Assembly (NCBI GenBank): GCA_017998575.1
Contig: JAGOCV010000043.1
Coordinates: forward strand, 1-18,635
Reading direction: 5' to 3'
Origin: Burkholderiaceae bacterium
GTDB taxonomy: Bacteria; Pseudomonadota; Gammaproteobacteria; Burkholderiales; Burkholderiaceae
Length of the DNA stretch: 18,635 nt
The stretch's first letter is position 1. Each line of letters begins with the position of its first letter. Position numbers and translations under genes: made by a program. Shown here one piece after another: positions 1 through 7,254 of this stretch. The notes below the pieces were generated by a model. The model worked only from the letters and a program-made list of their open reading frames with translations. It had not been told where the DNA came from and did not search any database.

Positions 1-61
1 GGGCGGCAGCTACCTGCTGTGGCTGATGCACCGGCGCCGCCGGCCAGGAGGAGGCCTGTGA
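1..61 (+). CDS. FecCD/BtuC-type ABC permease, C-terminal tail only (partial)
   Basis: Only the last 19 codons are visible, ending at the TGA at 59-61. The tail reads G-G-S-Y-L-L-W-L-M-H followed by an arginine run. A glycine pair, a last hydrophobic stretch with L-L-W-L, then an arginine cluster is how FecCD-family permeases (BtuC, FecC, HmuU) typically end. It directly precedes and overlaps a BtuD-type ATPase, which fits the membrane subunit of the same corrinoid importer. The call rests on this short tail plus context, so the family is likely, but cobalamin specificity is inferred from the neighbours. The 5' end lies outside the window. Confidence 0.7.
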   Translation, partial: GGSYLLWLMHRRRRPGGGL

Positions 62-819
62 GCGCCGCGCTGCACGCCAGGGGCATCGGCGTGGCGCTGG
101 GCGGCGCGCCCGTGCTGCACGGCATCGACGTGGCGCTGCCCGCCGCGCGCTGGACCAGCATCGTCGGGCCCAACGGCGCGGGCAAATCCACCCTTTTGAA
201 AACCCTGGCGGGCCTGCTGCCGCACAGCGGCGAGGTGCACCTGCTGGACCGCCCGCTCACCCAATGGCGCGGTCGCGAGCGCGCGCGCCGCCTGGCCTGG
301 CTGGGGCAGGGCGAGCAGGGCGCCGACGACCTCAGCGTGTGGGACGTGGCCATGCTCGGCCGCCTGCCGCACCAGCCCTGGCTGGCCCCGCCGTCCGAGG
401 TCGACCGGGTTGCGGTCGAGCAGGCTTTGCGGGCGACCCAGGCCTGGGACTGGCGCGAGCGCCCGCTGGGCGCGCTGTCCGGTGGTGAGCGCCAGCGCGT
501 GCTGCTGGCGCGCCTGCTGGCGGTGCAGGCCGACGTGATGTTGATGGACGAGCCCCTGGCCAATCTCGACCCGCCGCACCAGGCCGACTGGCTGCTGCTG
601 GTGCGCGAACTCGTGGCGCAGGGCAAGACCGTGGTGAGCGTGCTGCACGAGATCGGCATGGCGCTGCACGCCGACCAGATGGTGGTGATGGCTCAGGGCC
701 GCGTGCGCCACCAGGGCACCTGCAACGACCCCGCCACCCACCAGGCCCTCGAACAGGTCTTTGACCACCGCATCGCGATCCATCCGCTGGGCGACCAGTG
801 GGTCGCCTTGCCCCGTTGA
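58..819 (+). CDS. btuD: BtuD-type ABC transporter ATP-binding protein (corrinoid import)
   Basis: This is a 253-residue ATPase of the FecE/BtuD class, predicted to power uptake of cobalamin or other corrinoids across the inner membrane. Visible motifs are Walker A GPNGAGKST (37-45), ABC signature LSGGERQRV (140-148), Walker B VMLMDEP (160-166) and the switch histidine in VLHE (H197). The GTG at 58 was chosen over the upstream in-frame GTG at 19. A strong AGGAGG (46-51) sits 6 nt before it, and it overlaps the preceding permease stop (GTGA), which implies coupling. Length is normal for the family. Siderophore or heme import cannot be excluded from the ATPase alone. The following cobO and btuF-like genes make cobalamin or cobinamide the best guess. 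Confidence 0.88.
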   Translation: MSAALHARGIGVALGGAPVLHGIDVALPAARWTSIVGPNGAGKSTLLKTLAGLLPHSGEVHLLDRPLTQWRGRERARRLAWLGQGEQGADDLSVWDVAMLGRLPHQPWLAPPSEVDRVAVEQALRATQAWDWRERPLGALSGGERQRVLLARLLAVQADVMLMDEPLANLDPPHQADWLLLVRELVAQGKTVVSVLHEIGMALHADQMVVMAQGRVRHQGTCNDPATHQALEQVFDHRIAIHPLGDQWVALPR

Positions 820-825
820 AATGAA

Positions 826-917
826 ACACCCCCCTGCGCCGCTGCGCGGCTTCCCCCCTCCGTGGCGCGCCTTCGGCGCTTCGAAGGGGGACGGCATCTC
901 GGGCCGGCAGAGCCGGA
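826..917. repeat. REP-like palindromic element between btuD and cobO
   Basis: This non-coding stretch is a chain of short palindromes. One hairpin has stem 838-842 with 846-850. A second has GCGCC (867-871) pairing with GGCGC (875-879) and is enclosed by a C run (853-858) pairing with a G run (886-890). A third has CCGGC (904-908) pairing with GCCGG (912-916). No U-tract follows, so it is not a standard intrinsic terminator. It resembles, from memory, the C-run/G-run palindromes scattered through Comamonadaceae genomes. The rest of the 820-985 gap holds a less GC-rich stretch (about 921-957) with no convincing promoter and no B12 box. Confidence 0.5.
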
Positions 918-985
918 CCCTTGATGCCTCTGTGAATGTTGTCTTTCTTGTTGTGGATCGCGCTCCGGTGCGGTGAAAAACTGAT

Positions 986-1555
986 ATGCAGATCGAAACT
1001 CCTCCCGTCCTGCGCGACACCCCCAAACCCCAAGGCGAACGGCGCGGCCTGGTGCTGGTGCACACCGGCACCGGCAAGGGCAAGAGCACGGCCGCGTTCG
1101 GCCTGGCGCTGCGCGCCCACGGCCGGGGAAAGGCGGTCAAGGTTTACCAGTTCATGAAGGTGCCGTCGGCGCGCTTCGGCGAGCACCGGCTGTTCGAGCA
1201 GCTGGGCATTCCCATCGAAGGCCTGGGCGACGGCTTCAGCTGGAAGAGCCGCGACCTCGACCACTCGGCCGAACTCGCGCTCGAAGGCTGGGCCAAGGCC
1301 GAGGCCACCATCCGCGCCGGTGAACACTTCATGGTGGTGCTGGACGAAATCATGTACCCGCTGCGCTATGGCTGGGTGCCGCTGGAAGCCGTGCTGAGCT
1401 GCCTGCGCGAGCGCCCGCCGCAGGTGCATGTGGTGCTCACCGGGCGCGGCGCGCCGGCCGAACTCATCGAACTGGCCGACACGGTGACCGAGATGACGCT
1501 GATCAAGCACCACTTCAAAGCCGGTGTGCCGGCGCAACGCGGGATCGAAGACTGA
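986..1555 (+). CDS. cobO: Cob(I)yrinic acid a,c-diamide adenosyltransferase (CobO/BtuR family)
   Basis: This enzyme transfers the 5'-deoxyadenosyl group of ATP to Co(I) corrinoids, for both de novo synthesis and salvage. The 189-residue protein shows the CobA/CobO-type P-loop GTGKGKST (28-35), the F-x-W motif FSWKS (84-88) near the corrinoid face, the VVLDE segment (117-121), TGRGAP (152-157), VTEM (167-170) and the usual family ending GVPAQRGIE. Length is typical. The ATG at 986 is preceded by GGTGA (972-976), 9 nt away, a usable ribosome-binding site. Its stop overlaps the next start (TGATG). It is the first gene after a 166-nt gap, so an internal promoter is possible, but none is clear. 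Confidence 0.96.
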   Translation: MQIETPPVLRDTPKPQGERRGLVLVHTGTGKGKSTAAFGLALRAHGRGKAVKVYQFMKVPSARFGEHRLFEQLGIPIEGLGDGFSWKSRDLDHSAELALEGWAKAEATIRAGEHFMVVLDEIMYPLRYGWVPLEAVLSCLRERPPQVHVVLTGRGAPAELIELADTVTEMTLIKHHFKAGVPAQRGIED

Positions 1556-2388
1556 TGGGCGCGATGCTGCCCGTGCCGACGCTGGCGATGCTGGGGCTGC
1601 TAGGCGGCATGGCCGTGCCCGCGCTCGCGCAGCACCGCATCGTCACGCTCTCGCCTTCGCTCACCGAAGCCGTGTGCGCGCTCGGCCACTGCGCCGAGCT
1701 GGTCGGCACCGACCGCCATTCCAGCTGGCCGGGCAGCGTGTCGAAGCTGCCCAAGGTCGGCGGCCTGCAGGACGCGCAGATCGAACACATCGTGGCGCTG
1801 CGGCCCGACATGGTGCTGCTCGGCCCGCGCAGCCGCGCCGGTGAGCGCCTGGCCGAACTCGGTGTGCCGGTGCAGACCTTCGACGCGCGCACCCACGCCG
1901 ACCTCAAACGCATGCTGCTCGCGCTCGGCCAGTCGCTGGGCGAGACGGCGCGCGCCCACGAGCTGGTGCGGCGCATCGACCTGGAACTCGACGCCGCCGC
2001 GCGCCGCGTGCCGGCTTCGCTGCGCGGCCGCACGGTGTACGTGGAGGTCGGCATCGGTCCCACCGCCGCCAGCGCCAAAAGCTTTATCGGCGAGACCGTG
2101 GCGCGGCTCGGCCTTGTCAACATCGTCAGCGGCGACGCCGGCCTGTTCCCGCGCGTCAACCCCGAGATGGTGGTGCGCCGTTCGCCCGATCTGATCATCG
2201 GCCCGCAGTCCACGCTCTCGGGCATGGCCGAGCGCCCCGGCTGGGCCGGCCTGCAGGCGCTGCGCCGCCAACAGGTCTGCCAGCTCGACGCCGACCGCAT
2301 GGACCTGCTCTCGCGCCCCGGCCCCCGCCTGGGCGAGGCCGCGCAGATGCTGGTCGATTGCCTGCTCGCCTTGCCCCCTCGCCCCTGA
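1555..2388 (+). CDS. btuF: BtuF-like periplasmic corrinoid-binding protein
   Basis: This 277-residue substrate-binding protein belongs to the BtuF/FhuD/FecB class. It has a hydrophobic N-terminal segment (about 4-22) ending in A-L-A before Q26, a plausible signal peptidase I site, so the mature protein should be periplasmic. The body begins HRIVTLSPSLTEAVCALG and continues with GTDRHSSWP and IVALRPDMVLLG, the usual first-lobe pattern of BtuF. The second lobe has G-R-T-V-Y-V-E-V near 158-166. The start overlaps the cobO stop by one base. The signal peptide lacks any Lys/Arg in its n-region, which is unusual. It would feed the permease and BtuD encoded upstream. Ligand (cobalamin, cobinamide or other) cannot be told from sequence alone. 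Confidence 0.85.
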   Translation: MGAMLPVPTLAMLGLLGGMAVPALAQHRIVTLSPSLTEAVCALGHCAELVGTDRHSSWPGSVSKLPKVGGLQDAQIEHIVALRPDMVLLGPRSRAGERLAELGVPVQTFDARTHADLKRMLLALGQSLGETARAHELVRRIDLELDAAARRVPASLRGRTVYVEVGIGPTAASAKSFIGETVARLGLVNIVSGDAGLFPRVNPEMVVRRSPDLIIGPQSTLSGMAERPGWAGLQALRRQQVCQLDADRMDLLSRPGPRLGEAAQMLVDCLLALPPRP

Positions 2389-2402
2389 ATAGGAGACCCC
2401 TG

Positions 2403-3467
2403 ATGCAAACCCGCAAGATCCCCGCCACCATCGTCACCGGCTTCCTCGGCGCCGGCAAGACCACGCTGCTGCGCCACCTGCTCACGAACGCGCAGGGCCG
2501 GCGCATCGCCGTCATCGTCAACGAGTTCGGTGAACTCGGCATCGACGGCGAGCTGCTGCGCGGCTGCGGCATCGGCTGCGACGAGAACGGCGAAGAGAAC
2601 GGCCAGCTGTTCGAGCTCGCCAACGGCTGCCTGTGTTGCACGGTGCAGGAAGAGTTCGCGCCTGTCATGGAGCAACTCGCCGCGCGCCGCGACCAGATCG
2701 ACCACCTGGTCATCGAAACCTCCGGCCTGGCCCTGCCCAAGCCGCTGGTGCAGGCCTTCCAGTGGCCCGCCCTGCGCAACGCCTTCACCGTGGACGCCGT
2801 GGTGACCGTGGTGGACGCGCCCGCCGTGGCCGCCGGCCGCTTCGCCGAAGACCCGGTGGCGGTGGACGCCCAGCGCCGCGCCGACGAGAACCTCGACCAC
2901 GACTCGCCGCTGGCCGAGCTGTTCGAGGACCAGCTCGCCACAGCCGACCTGGTGGTGGTGCACAAGACCGACGGCCTGGATGCCGCCACGCTGGCCGAGG
3001 TGGAGGCCGTCATTCGCGCCGAGACGCCCGCTGGCGTGAAGCTGGTGCACGCGCAGCACGGCAAGCTGGACCTGGGCGTGCTGCTCGGCCTGGAGCGCGC
3101 GGTGGAAGACGTGATCGACCAGCGCAAGACCCACCACGACGAGGAAGAGGACCACGACCACGACGAATTCGACTCGGTCTCGCTCACGCTGGAGGTGGCG
3201 GACCGCCAGCGCCTGCTGGACGCGCTCGTGGCCCTGGTGCAGCGCCACGAGATCTACCGCGTCAAAGGCTTCGTGGCCTTGCCGGGCGCAGCCATGCGCC
3301 TGGTGGTGCAGGGCGTGGGCCAGCGCTTCGACAGCCACTTCGACCGCCCCTGGCACGCCGACGAAGCGCGCGCGACGCGGCTGGTGTTCATCGGCGACCA
3401 CCTCGACCGCGACACGCTGCAGAACGAACTCCAGTCGGCCCTGAGCGCCGCCACCAGCCTGGCCTGA
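2403..3467 (+). CDS. cobW: CobW, COG0523-family GTPase / Co(II) metallochaperone
   Basis: This is a 354-residue G3E GTPase. CobW is known to bind Co(II) in a GTP-dependent way and is thought to supply cobalt to the CobN chelatase encoded next. Motifs are the P-loop GFLGAGKTT (13-21), the metal-binding C-x-C-C in GCLCC (75-79), ETSG (105-108) and a G4-position HKTD (187-190), where NKxD is more usual. An acidic histidine cluster (244-254) follows, and a CobW C-terminal domain from about 257 includes IYRVKGF. The ATG at 2403 was chosen because AGGAG (2391-2395) lies 7 nt upstream; an in-frame start at 2358 lies inside btuF and lacks this site. One base separates its stop from cobN. Confidence 0.93.
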   Translation: MQTRKIPATIVTGFLGAGKTTLLRHLLTNAQGRRIAVIVNEFGELGIDGELLRGCGIGCDENGEENGQLFELANGCLCCTVQEEFAPVMEQLAARRDQIDHLVIETSGLALPKPLVQAFQWPALRNAFTVDAVVTVVDAPAVAAGRFAEDPVAVDAQRRADENLDHDSPLAELFEDQLATADLVVVHKTDGLDAATLAEVEAVIRAETPAGVKLVHAQHGKLDLGVLLGLERAVEDVIDQRKTHHDEEEDHDHDEFDSVSLTLEVADRQRLLDALVALVQRHEIYRVKGFVALPGAAMRLVVQGVGQRFDSHFDRPWHADEARATRLVFIGDHLDRDTLQNELQSALSAATSLA

Positions 3468-3468
3468 C

Positions 3469-6400
3469 ATGCACCTGCTCTCCACACGCCCGGGCGGCCA
3501 CGTCGAAGACGGCGGGCAGGGCATCGTGCGCGTGGAGCAGACCCCGGGCGACATCGTGGTGCTCAGCGCGGCCGACACCACACTCTCGCTGCTGGCCGAC
3601 GCGGCCGCCGGCCTGGGCAGCGACTTCCCCAGCGTGCGCCTGGTCAACCTGATGTGGCTGCGCCAGCCCGCTTCCACCGACATGTACGTGGACGACGTGC
3701 TGCGCCACGCGCGCGTGGTGGTCATCGACCACCTGGGCGCGCCGAGCGACTGGGCCTACGTGGTGGAGCAGGCGGTCTCGCTGGCGGCGAAACACGGCCA
3801 GTGGCTCGCCCTGTTCTCGGGCGACAACGTGCAGGACCCGCAGCTGCTGATGCGCAGCACGGCCGCCCCCGAAGACTGCGACCGCCTCTGGCGCTGCCTG
3901 CGCGAAGGCGGGCGCGACAACGCACTGGCCTTCTTCTCGCTCATCGGCCATGCCGCCTTCGGTCTGGGATCCCGGCCACCGCCGCCCCGGCCCCTGCCGC
4001 CCGTGATGCCTTACACCCCGCAAGCCGGCGCCCCCTGGCGCGAGGGCGCGCCGGTGGCCCTGCTGGTGTTCTACCGTGCCCACCTGCAGGCCGGCAACAC
4101 CGCCGTGTTCGACGCCGTGCTCGCCGCCCTGGCCGACGAAGGGCTCAATGCCCTCGCGGTGGCCGTGGACTCCCTGAAGAACCCCGAGAGCCTGGCGGGG
4201 CTGCAGACCCTGGCCGCCGAGCACGGCGTGGGTGTGGTCCTCAACGCCACCAGCTTCGCCGTCGCCTCGCTCGACGGCGACAGCACCGGCGCGGTGGCGC
4301 TGGCCGGTGATGCACCCGTGCTGCAGCTCATCACCGCCGGCTGCTCGCAGGAACAATGGGCCGCCGACCCGCACGGCCTCGCCCCCCGCGACCTCGCCAT
4401 GCAGGTGGTGCTGCCCGAGGTGGACGGCCGCATCGGCACGCGCGCCATCAGCTTCAAGGGCCTGGCCTGGCGCTGCGAGCGCACCGAGGTGGACGTGGTG
4501 CGCTACCAGCCCGAGCCCGAGCGCATCCGCTTCGTGGCCGAGCTCGCGCGCCGCTGGTGCGCATTGCGCGACAAGCCGAATGCCGAGAAACGCCTCGCGT
4601 TGATCCTTGCCAACTACCCCAACGACGACGCGCGGCTGGCCAACGGCGTGGGCCTGGACACGCCCGCGTCCACCGCGCTCATCCTGCAAGTCCTGCGCGA
4701 CGCTGGTTACACGACGGGCGAGCTGCCGGAAGGCGGTGACGCGCTGATGGCACGGCTGGTGCAGGGCGTCACCAACGACACCGATGCGAACGACCACCGC
4801 CCCGCCCACCAGAGCCTGGCCATGGTGGATTACCTGCGCGACTTCCAGTCCTTGCCGCCCGACAGCCAGGCCGCGGTGAACGCGCTCTGGGGCCCGCCCG
4901 AGCAGGACCCGATGCAACGCGGCGGCCGCTTCATGGTGCCCGGCCTGCGCCTGGGCCAGGTCTTCGTGGGCATCCAGCCGGCGCGCGGGCGCGACCTCGA
5001 TCTCGTGGCCAGCTACCACGACGCCGACCTCGTGCCCCCGCACGGCTACCTGGCCTTCTACTTCTGGCTGCGGCGCACTTTCGCGGTGGACGCCGTGGTG
5101 CACGTGGGCAAGCACGGCAACCTGGAATGGCTGCCCGGCAAGAGCGTGGCCCTGGGCGCGGCCTGCTGGCCCGACGCCCTGCTGGGGCCGCTGCCGCACC
5201 TGTACCCCTTCATCGTCAACGACCCCGGCGAGGGCAGCCAGGCCAAGCGCCGCACGCAGGCGGTCATCATCGACCACCTCATGCCCGCGCTCACGCGCGC
5301 CGAGACCTACGGCCCGCTGCAGGAGCTCGAGCGCCAGATGGACGAGTTCTACGAAGCGCTCTCGCTCGACCCGCGCCGCGCGAAGCGGCTGCGCGAAGGC
5401 ATCCTGGCGCAGGTGCTGAAACACCAGCTGCACCGCGAGCTGGGCTTCCAGCCGCCGGCCGACGACGCGCAGCGCGAACAGCTGCTCGCGCGGCTCGACG
5501 CCTACCTGTGCGAGATCAAGGAATCGCAGATCCGCGACGGCCTGCACATCCTCGGCCGTTCGCCGCAGGGCCGCCAGCGCACCGACACGCTGGTGGCGCT
5601 CGCGCGCTTTCCCGGTGGCCAGGCGGCGGGGCAGGGCAGCCTGCTCGTGGCGCTGGCGAACGACCTGGGGCTGGCCGGCTTCGACCCGCTCAGCCCCGAG
5701 TGGGCCGAAGCCTGGACCGGCCCGCGCCCCGAGGCGCTGCAACGCATGGGCGACGAGCCCTGGCGCCACGCCGGCCACACCCGCGAGCGGCTGGAGTGGC
5801 TGGCCGCTGGGCTGGTGGACCGGCACCTGGGCGCAGACGAGATCCCGCTCGATGCGCAAGCCTGGCCGCACACCGCACCGGTGATCCAGCGCCTGCAGCA
5901 GACCCTGGCGCCGCGGCTGGACGCCTGCGGCCCGAACGAGATCGGCCAGCTTCTGCGCGGCCTGGCGGGCCGCTTCGTGCCCGCTGGACCGAGCGGTGCG
6001 CCCTCGCGCGGCCGGCCCGACGTGCTGCCCACCGGGCGCAACTTCTATTCGGTGGACACGCGCGCCGTGCCCACCCCCACCGCCTACGCCATGGGCGCGC
6101 TCGCCGCCGACCGCGTGATCGAGCGCCACCTGCAGGACCACGGCCGCTTTCCCACAGCGGTCGGGCTGTCGGTGTGGGGCACCAGCACCATGCGCACCGG
6201 TGGCGAAGACATCGGCCAGGCCTTCGCGCTGCTCGGTGTGCGGCCCAGGTGGGCGCCGGGCAGCCACCGCGTGGTGGACATCGAGGTGCTGCCCATGGCC
6301 ATCAGGAACCGGCCGCGCATCGACGTGACGCTTCGCGTCTCCGGCTTCTTCCGCGACGCCTTCCCCAACGTGATCGACCTGTTCGACACGGCGGTGCGCG

Positions 6401-7254
6401 CCGTCGCCGCGATTTCCGAAGACGACGAGCCCGACGAGGTGAACCCGATCCGCGCGCGGGTGCGGCGCGAGGCCGCCGAGGCGGTGGCCGCTGGCGCGGC
6501 GCAAGAGGACGCGCAACGCCGCGCCACCTGGCGCGTGTTCGGCCCGCGCCCCGGCGGCTACGGTGCCGGGCTGCAGGAGCTGATCGACAGCCGGCGCTGG
6601 AGCGGCAACGCCGACCTCGCGCAGGCCTACCTGCGCGCGGGCGCCTTCGCCTACGGGCAGGACGGGCACGGCGCGGCCGCGCGCGAGGCCTTCGAGCAGC
6701 GCCTGGCGCGCGTGGACGCGGTGCTGCACAACCAGGACAACCGCGAGCACGACATCCTCGACTCCGACGACTACTACCAGTTCCAGGGCGGCATGGCCTC
6801 GGCGGTGCAACACCTGGCCGGCGCGAGCGCCGCGCTGTACCACGGCGACTTCAGCACCCCCGGCGCGCCCCGCGTGCGCACGCTCGGCGAGGAAGTGGCC
6901 CGCGTGGTGCGCGCGCGCGCCGTCAACCCCAAGTGGATCGACGGCGTGAAACGCCACGGCTACAAGGGCGCGTTCGAGATCGCCGCCACGGTGGACTACC
7001 TGTTCGCCTTCGACGCCACCACCGGCGTGGTCGGCGACCACCAGTACGCGATGGTGGCCGACGCCTACCTGCACGACGACGCCACGCGCGCCTTCCTGCA
7101 GCAACACAACCCGCTGGCCCTGCGCGGCATCGGCGAGCGCCTGCTCGAAGCCATGCAGCGCGGCCTGTGGGCCGAGCCGGGCGAGCACCGGGAACGCATC
7201 GAGCAGCACCTGCTGGCGCTCGAACACTCACTCGAAGAAGGACCCTCGACATGA
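3469..7254 (+). CDS. cobN: Cobaltochelatase large subunit CobN
   Basis: This 1261-residue protein is the porphyrinoid- and metal-binding subunit of the aerobic cobalt chelatase, which inserts Co(II) into hydrogenobyrinic acid a,c-diamide. Family blocks are visible in order: HVGKHGNLEWLPGK (545-558), NDPGEGSQAKRR (584-595), GTSTMRTGGEDIGQ (from about 904) and SGFFRDAFPNVIDLFD (from about 958). Length fits CobN rather than the often shorter BchH/ChlH. The ATG follows the cobW stop by one base with no evident Shine-Dalgarno, so translation is probably coupled to cobW. The stop overlaps the next start by ATGA. Presence of CobN implies the late-cobalt-insertion route. The ATPase partners should be the AAA+ and vWA products encoded directly downstream. 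Confidence 0.97.
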   Translation: MHLLSTRPGGHVEDGGQGIVRVEQTPGDIVVLSAADTTLSLLADAAAGLGSDFPSVRLVNLMWLRQPASTDMYVDDVLRHARVVVIDHLGAPSDWAYVVEQAVSLAAKHGQWLALFSGDNVQDPQLLMRSTAAPEDCDRLWRCLREGGRDNALAFFSLIGHAAFGLGSRPPPPRPLPPVMPYTPQAGAPWREGAPVALLVFYRAHLQAGNTAVFDAVLAALADEGLNALAVAVDSLKNPESLAGLQTLAAEHGVGVVLNATSFAVASLDGDSTGAVALAGDAPVLQLITAGCSQEQWAADPHGLAPRDLAMQVVLPEVDGRIGTRAISFKGLAWRCERTEVDVVRYQPEPERIRFVAELARRWCALRDKPNAEKRLALILANYPNDDARLANGVGLDTPASTALILQVLRDAGYTTGELPEGGDALMARLVQGVTNDTDANDHRPAHQSLAMVDYLRDFQSLPPDSQAAVNALWGPPEQDPMQRGGRFMVPGLRLGQVFVGIQPARGRDLDLVASYHDADLVPPHGYLAFYFWLRRTFAVDAVVHVGKHGNLEWLPGKSVALGAACWPDALLGPLPHLYPFIVNDPGEGSQAKRRTQAVIIDHLMPALTRAETYGPLQELERQMDEFYEALSLDPRRAKRLREGILAQVLKHQLHRELGFQPPADDAQREQLLARLDAYLCEIKESQIRDGLHILGRSPQGRQRTDTLVALARFPGGQAAGQGSLLVALANDLGLAGFDPLSPEWAEAWTGPRPEALQRMGDEPWRHAGHTRERLEWLAAGLVDRHLGADEIPLDAQAWPHTAPVIQRLQQTLAPRLDACGPNEIGQLLRGLAGRFVPAGPSGAPSRGRPDVLPTGRNFYSVDTRAVPTPTAYAMGALAADRVIERHLQDHGRFPTAVGLSVWGTSTMRTGGEDIGQAFALLGVRPRWAPGSHRVVDIEVLPMAIRNRPRIDVTLRVSGFFRDAFPNVIDLFDTAVRAVAAISEDDEPDEVNPIRARVRREAAEAVAAGAAQEDAQRRATWRVFGPRPGGYGAGLQELIDSRRWSGNADLAQAYLRAGAFAYGQDGHGAAAREAFEQRLARVDAVLHNQDNREHDILDSDDYYQFQGGMASAVQHLAGASAALYHGDFSTPGAPRVRTLGEEVARVVRARAVNPKWIDGVKRHGYKGAFEIAATVDYLFAFDATTGVVGDHQYAMVADAYLHDDATRAFLQQHNPLALRGIGERLLEAMQRGLWAEPGEHRERIEQHLLALEHSLEEGPST

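Noticed and set aside
820..985. Cobalamin riboswitch upstream of cobO
   Set aside because: I looked for a B12 box and the conserved core in this gap and in the gaps at 9387-9491 and 10495-10564 and saw none. A riboswitch may lie upstream of the window.
1515..3725. Minus-strand open frame of about 736 codons opposite btuF and cobW
   Set aside because: It has a shadow-frame composition rich in Ser/Arg/Ala with no recognisable motif, and both plus-strand genes are clear.
3388..7227. Very long minus-strand open frame opposite cobN (about 1279 codons)
   Set aside because: It mirrors cobN, is a product of high GC third positions, has a histidine/arginine/glycine-heavy composition, and matches no family I recognise. 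The plus-strand CobN motifs are unambiguous.
5127..7250. Upstream extension of the AAA+ chelatase frame inside cobN
   Set aside because: The open frame before 7251 translates to an arginine/alanine-rich shadow. The AAA+ homology begins just after ATG 7251, which has a purine-rich ribosome-binding site and an ATGA junction.
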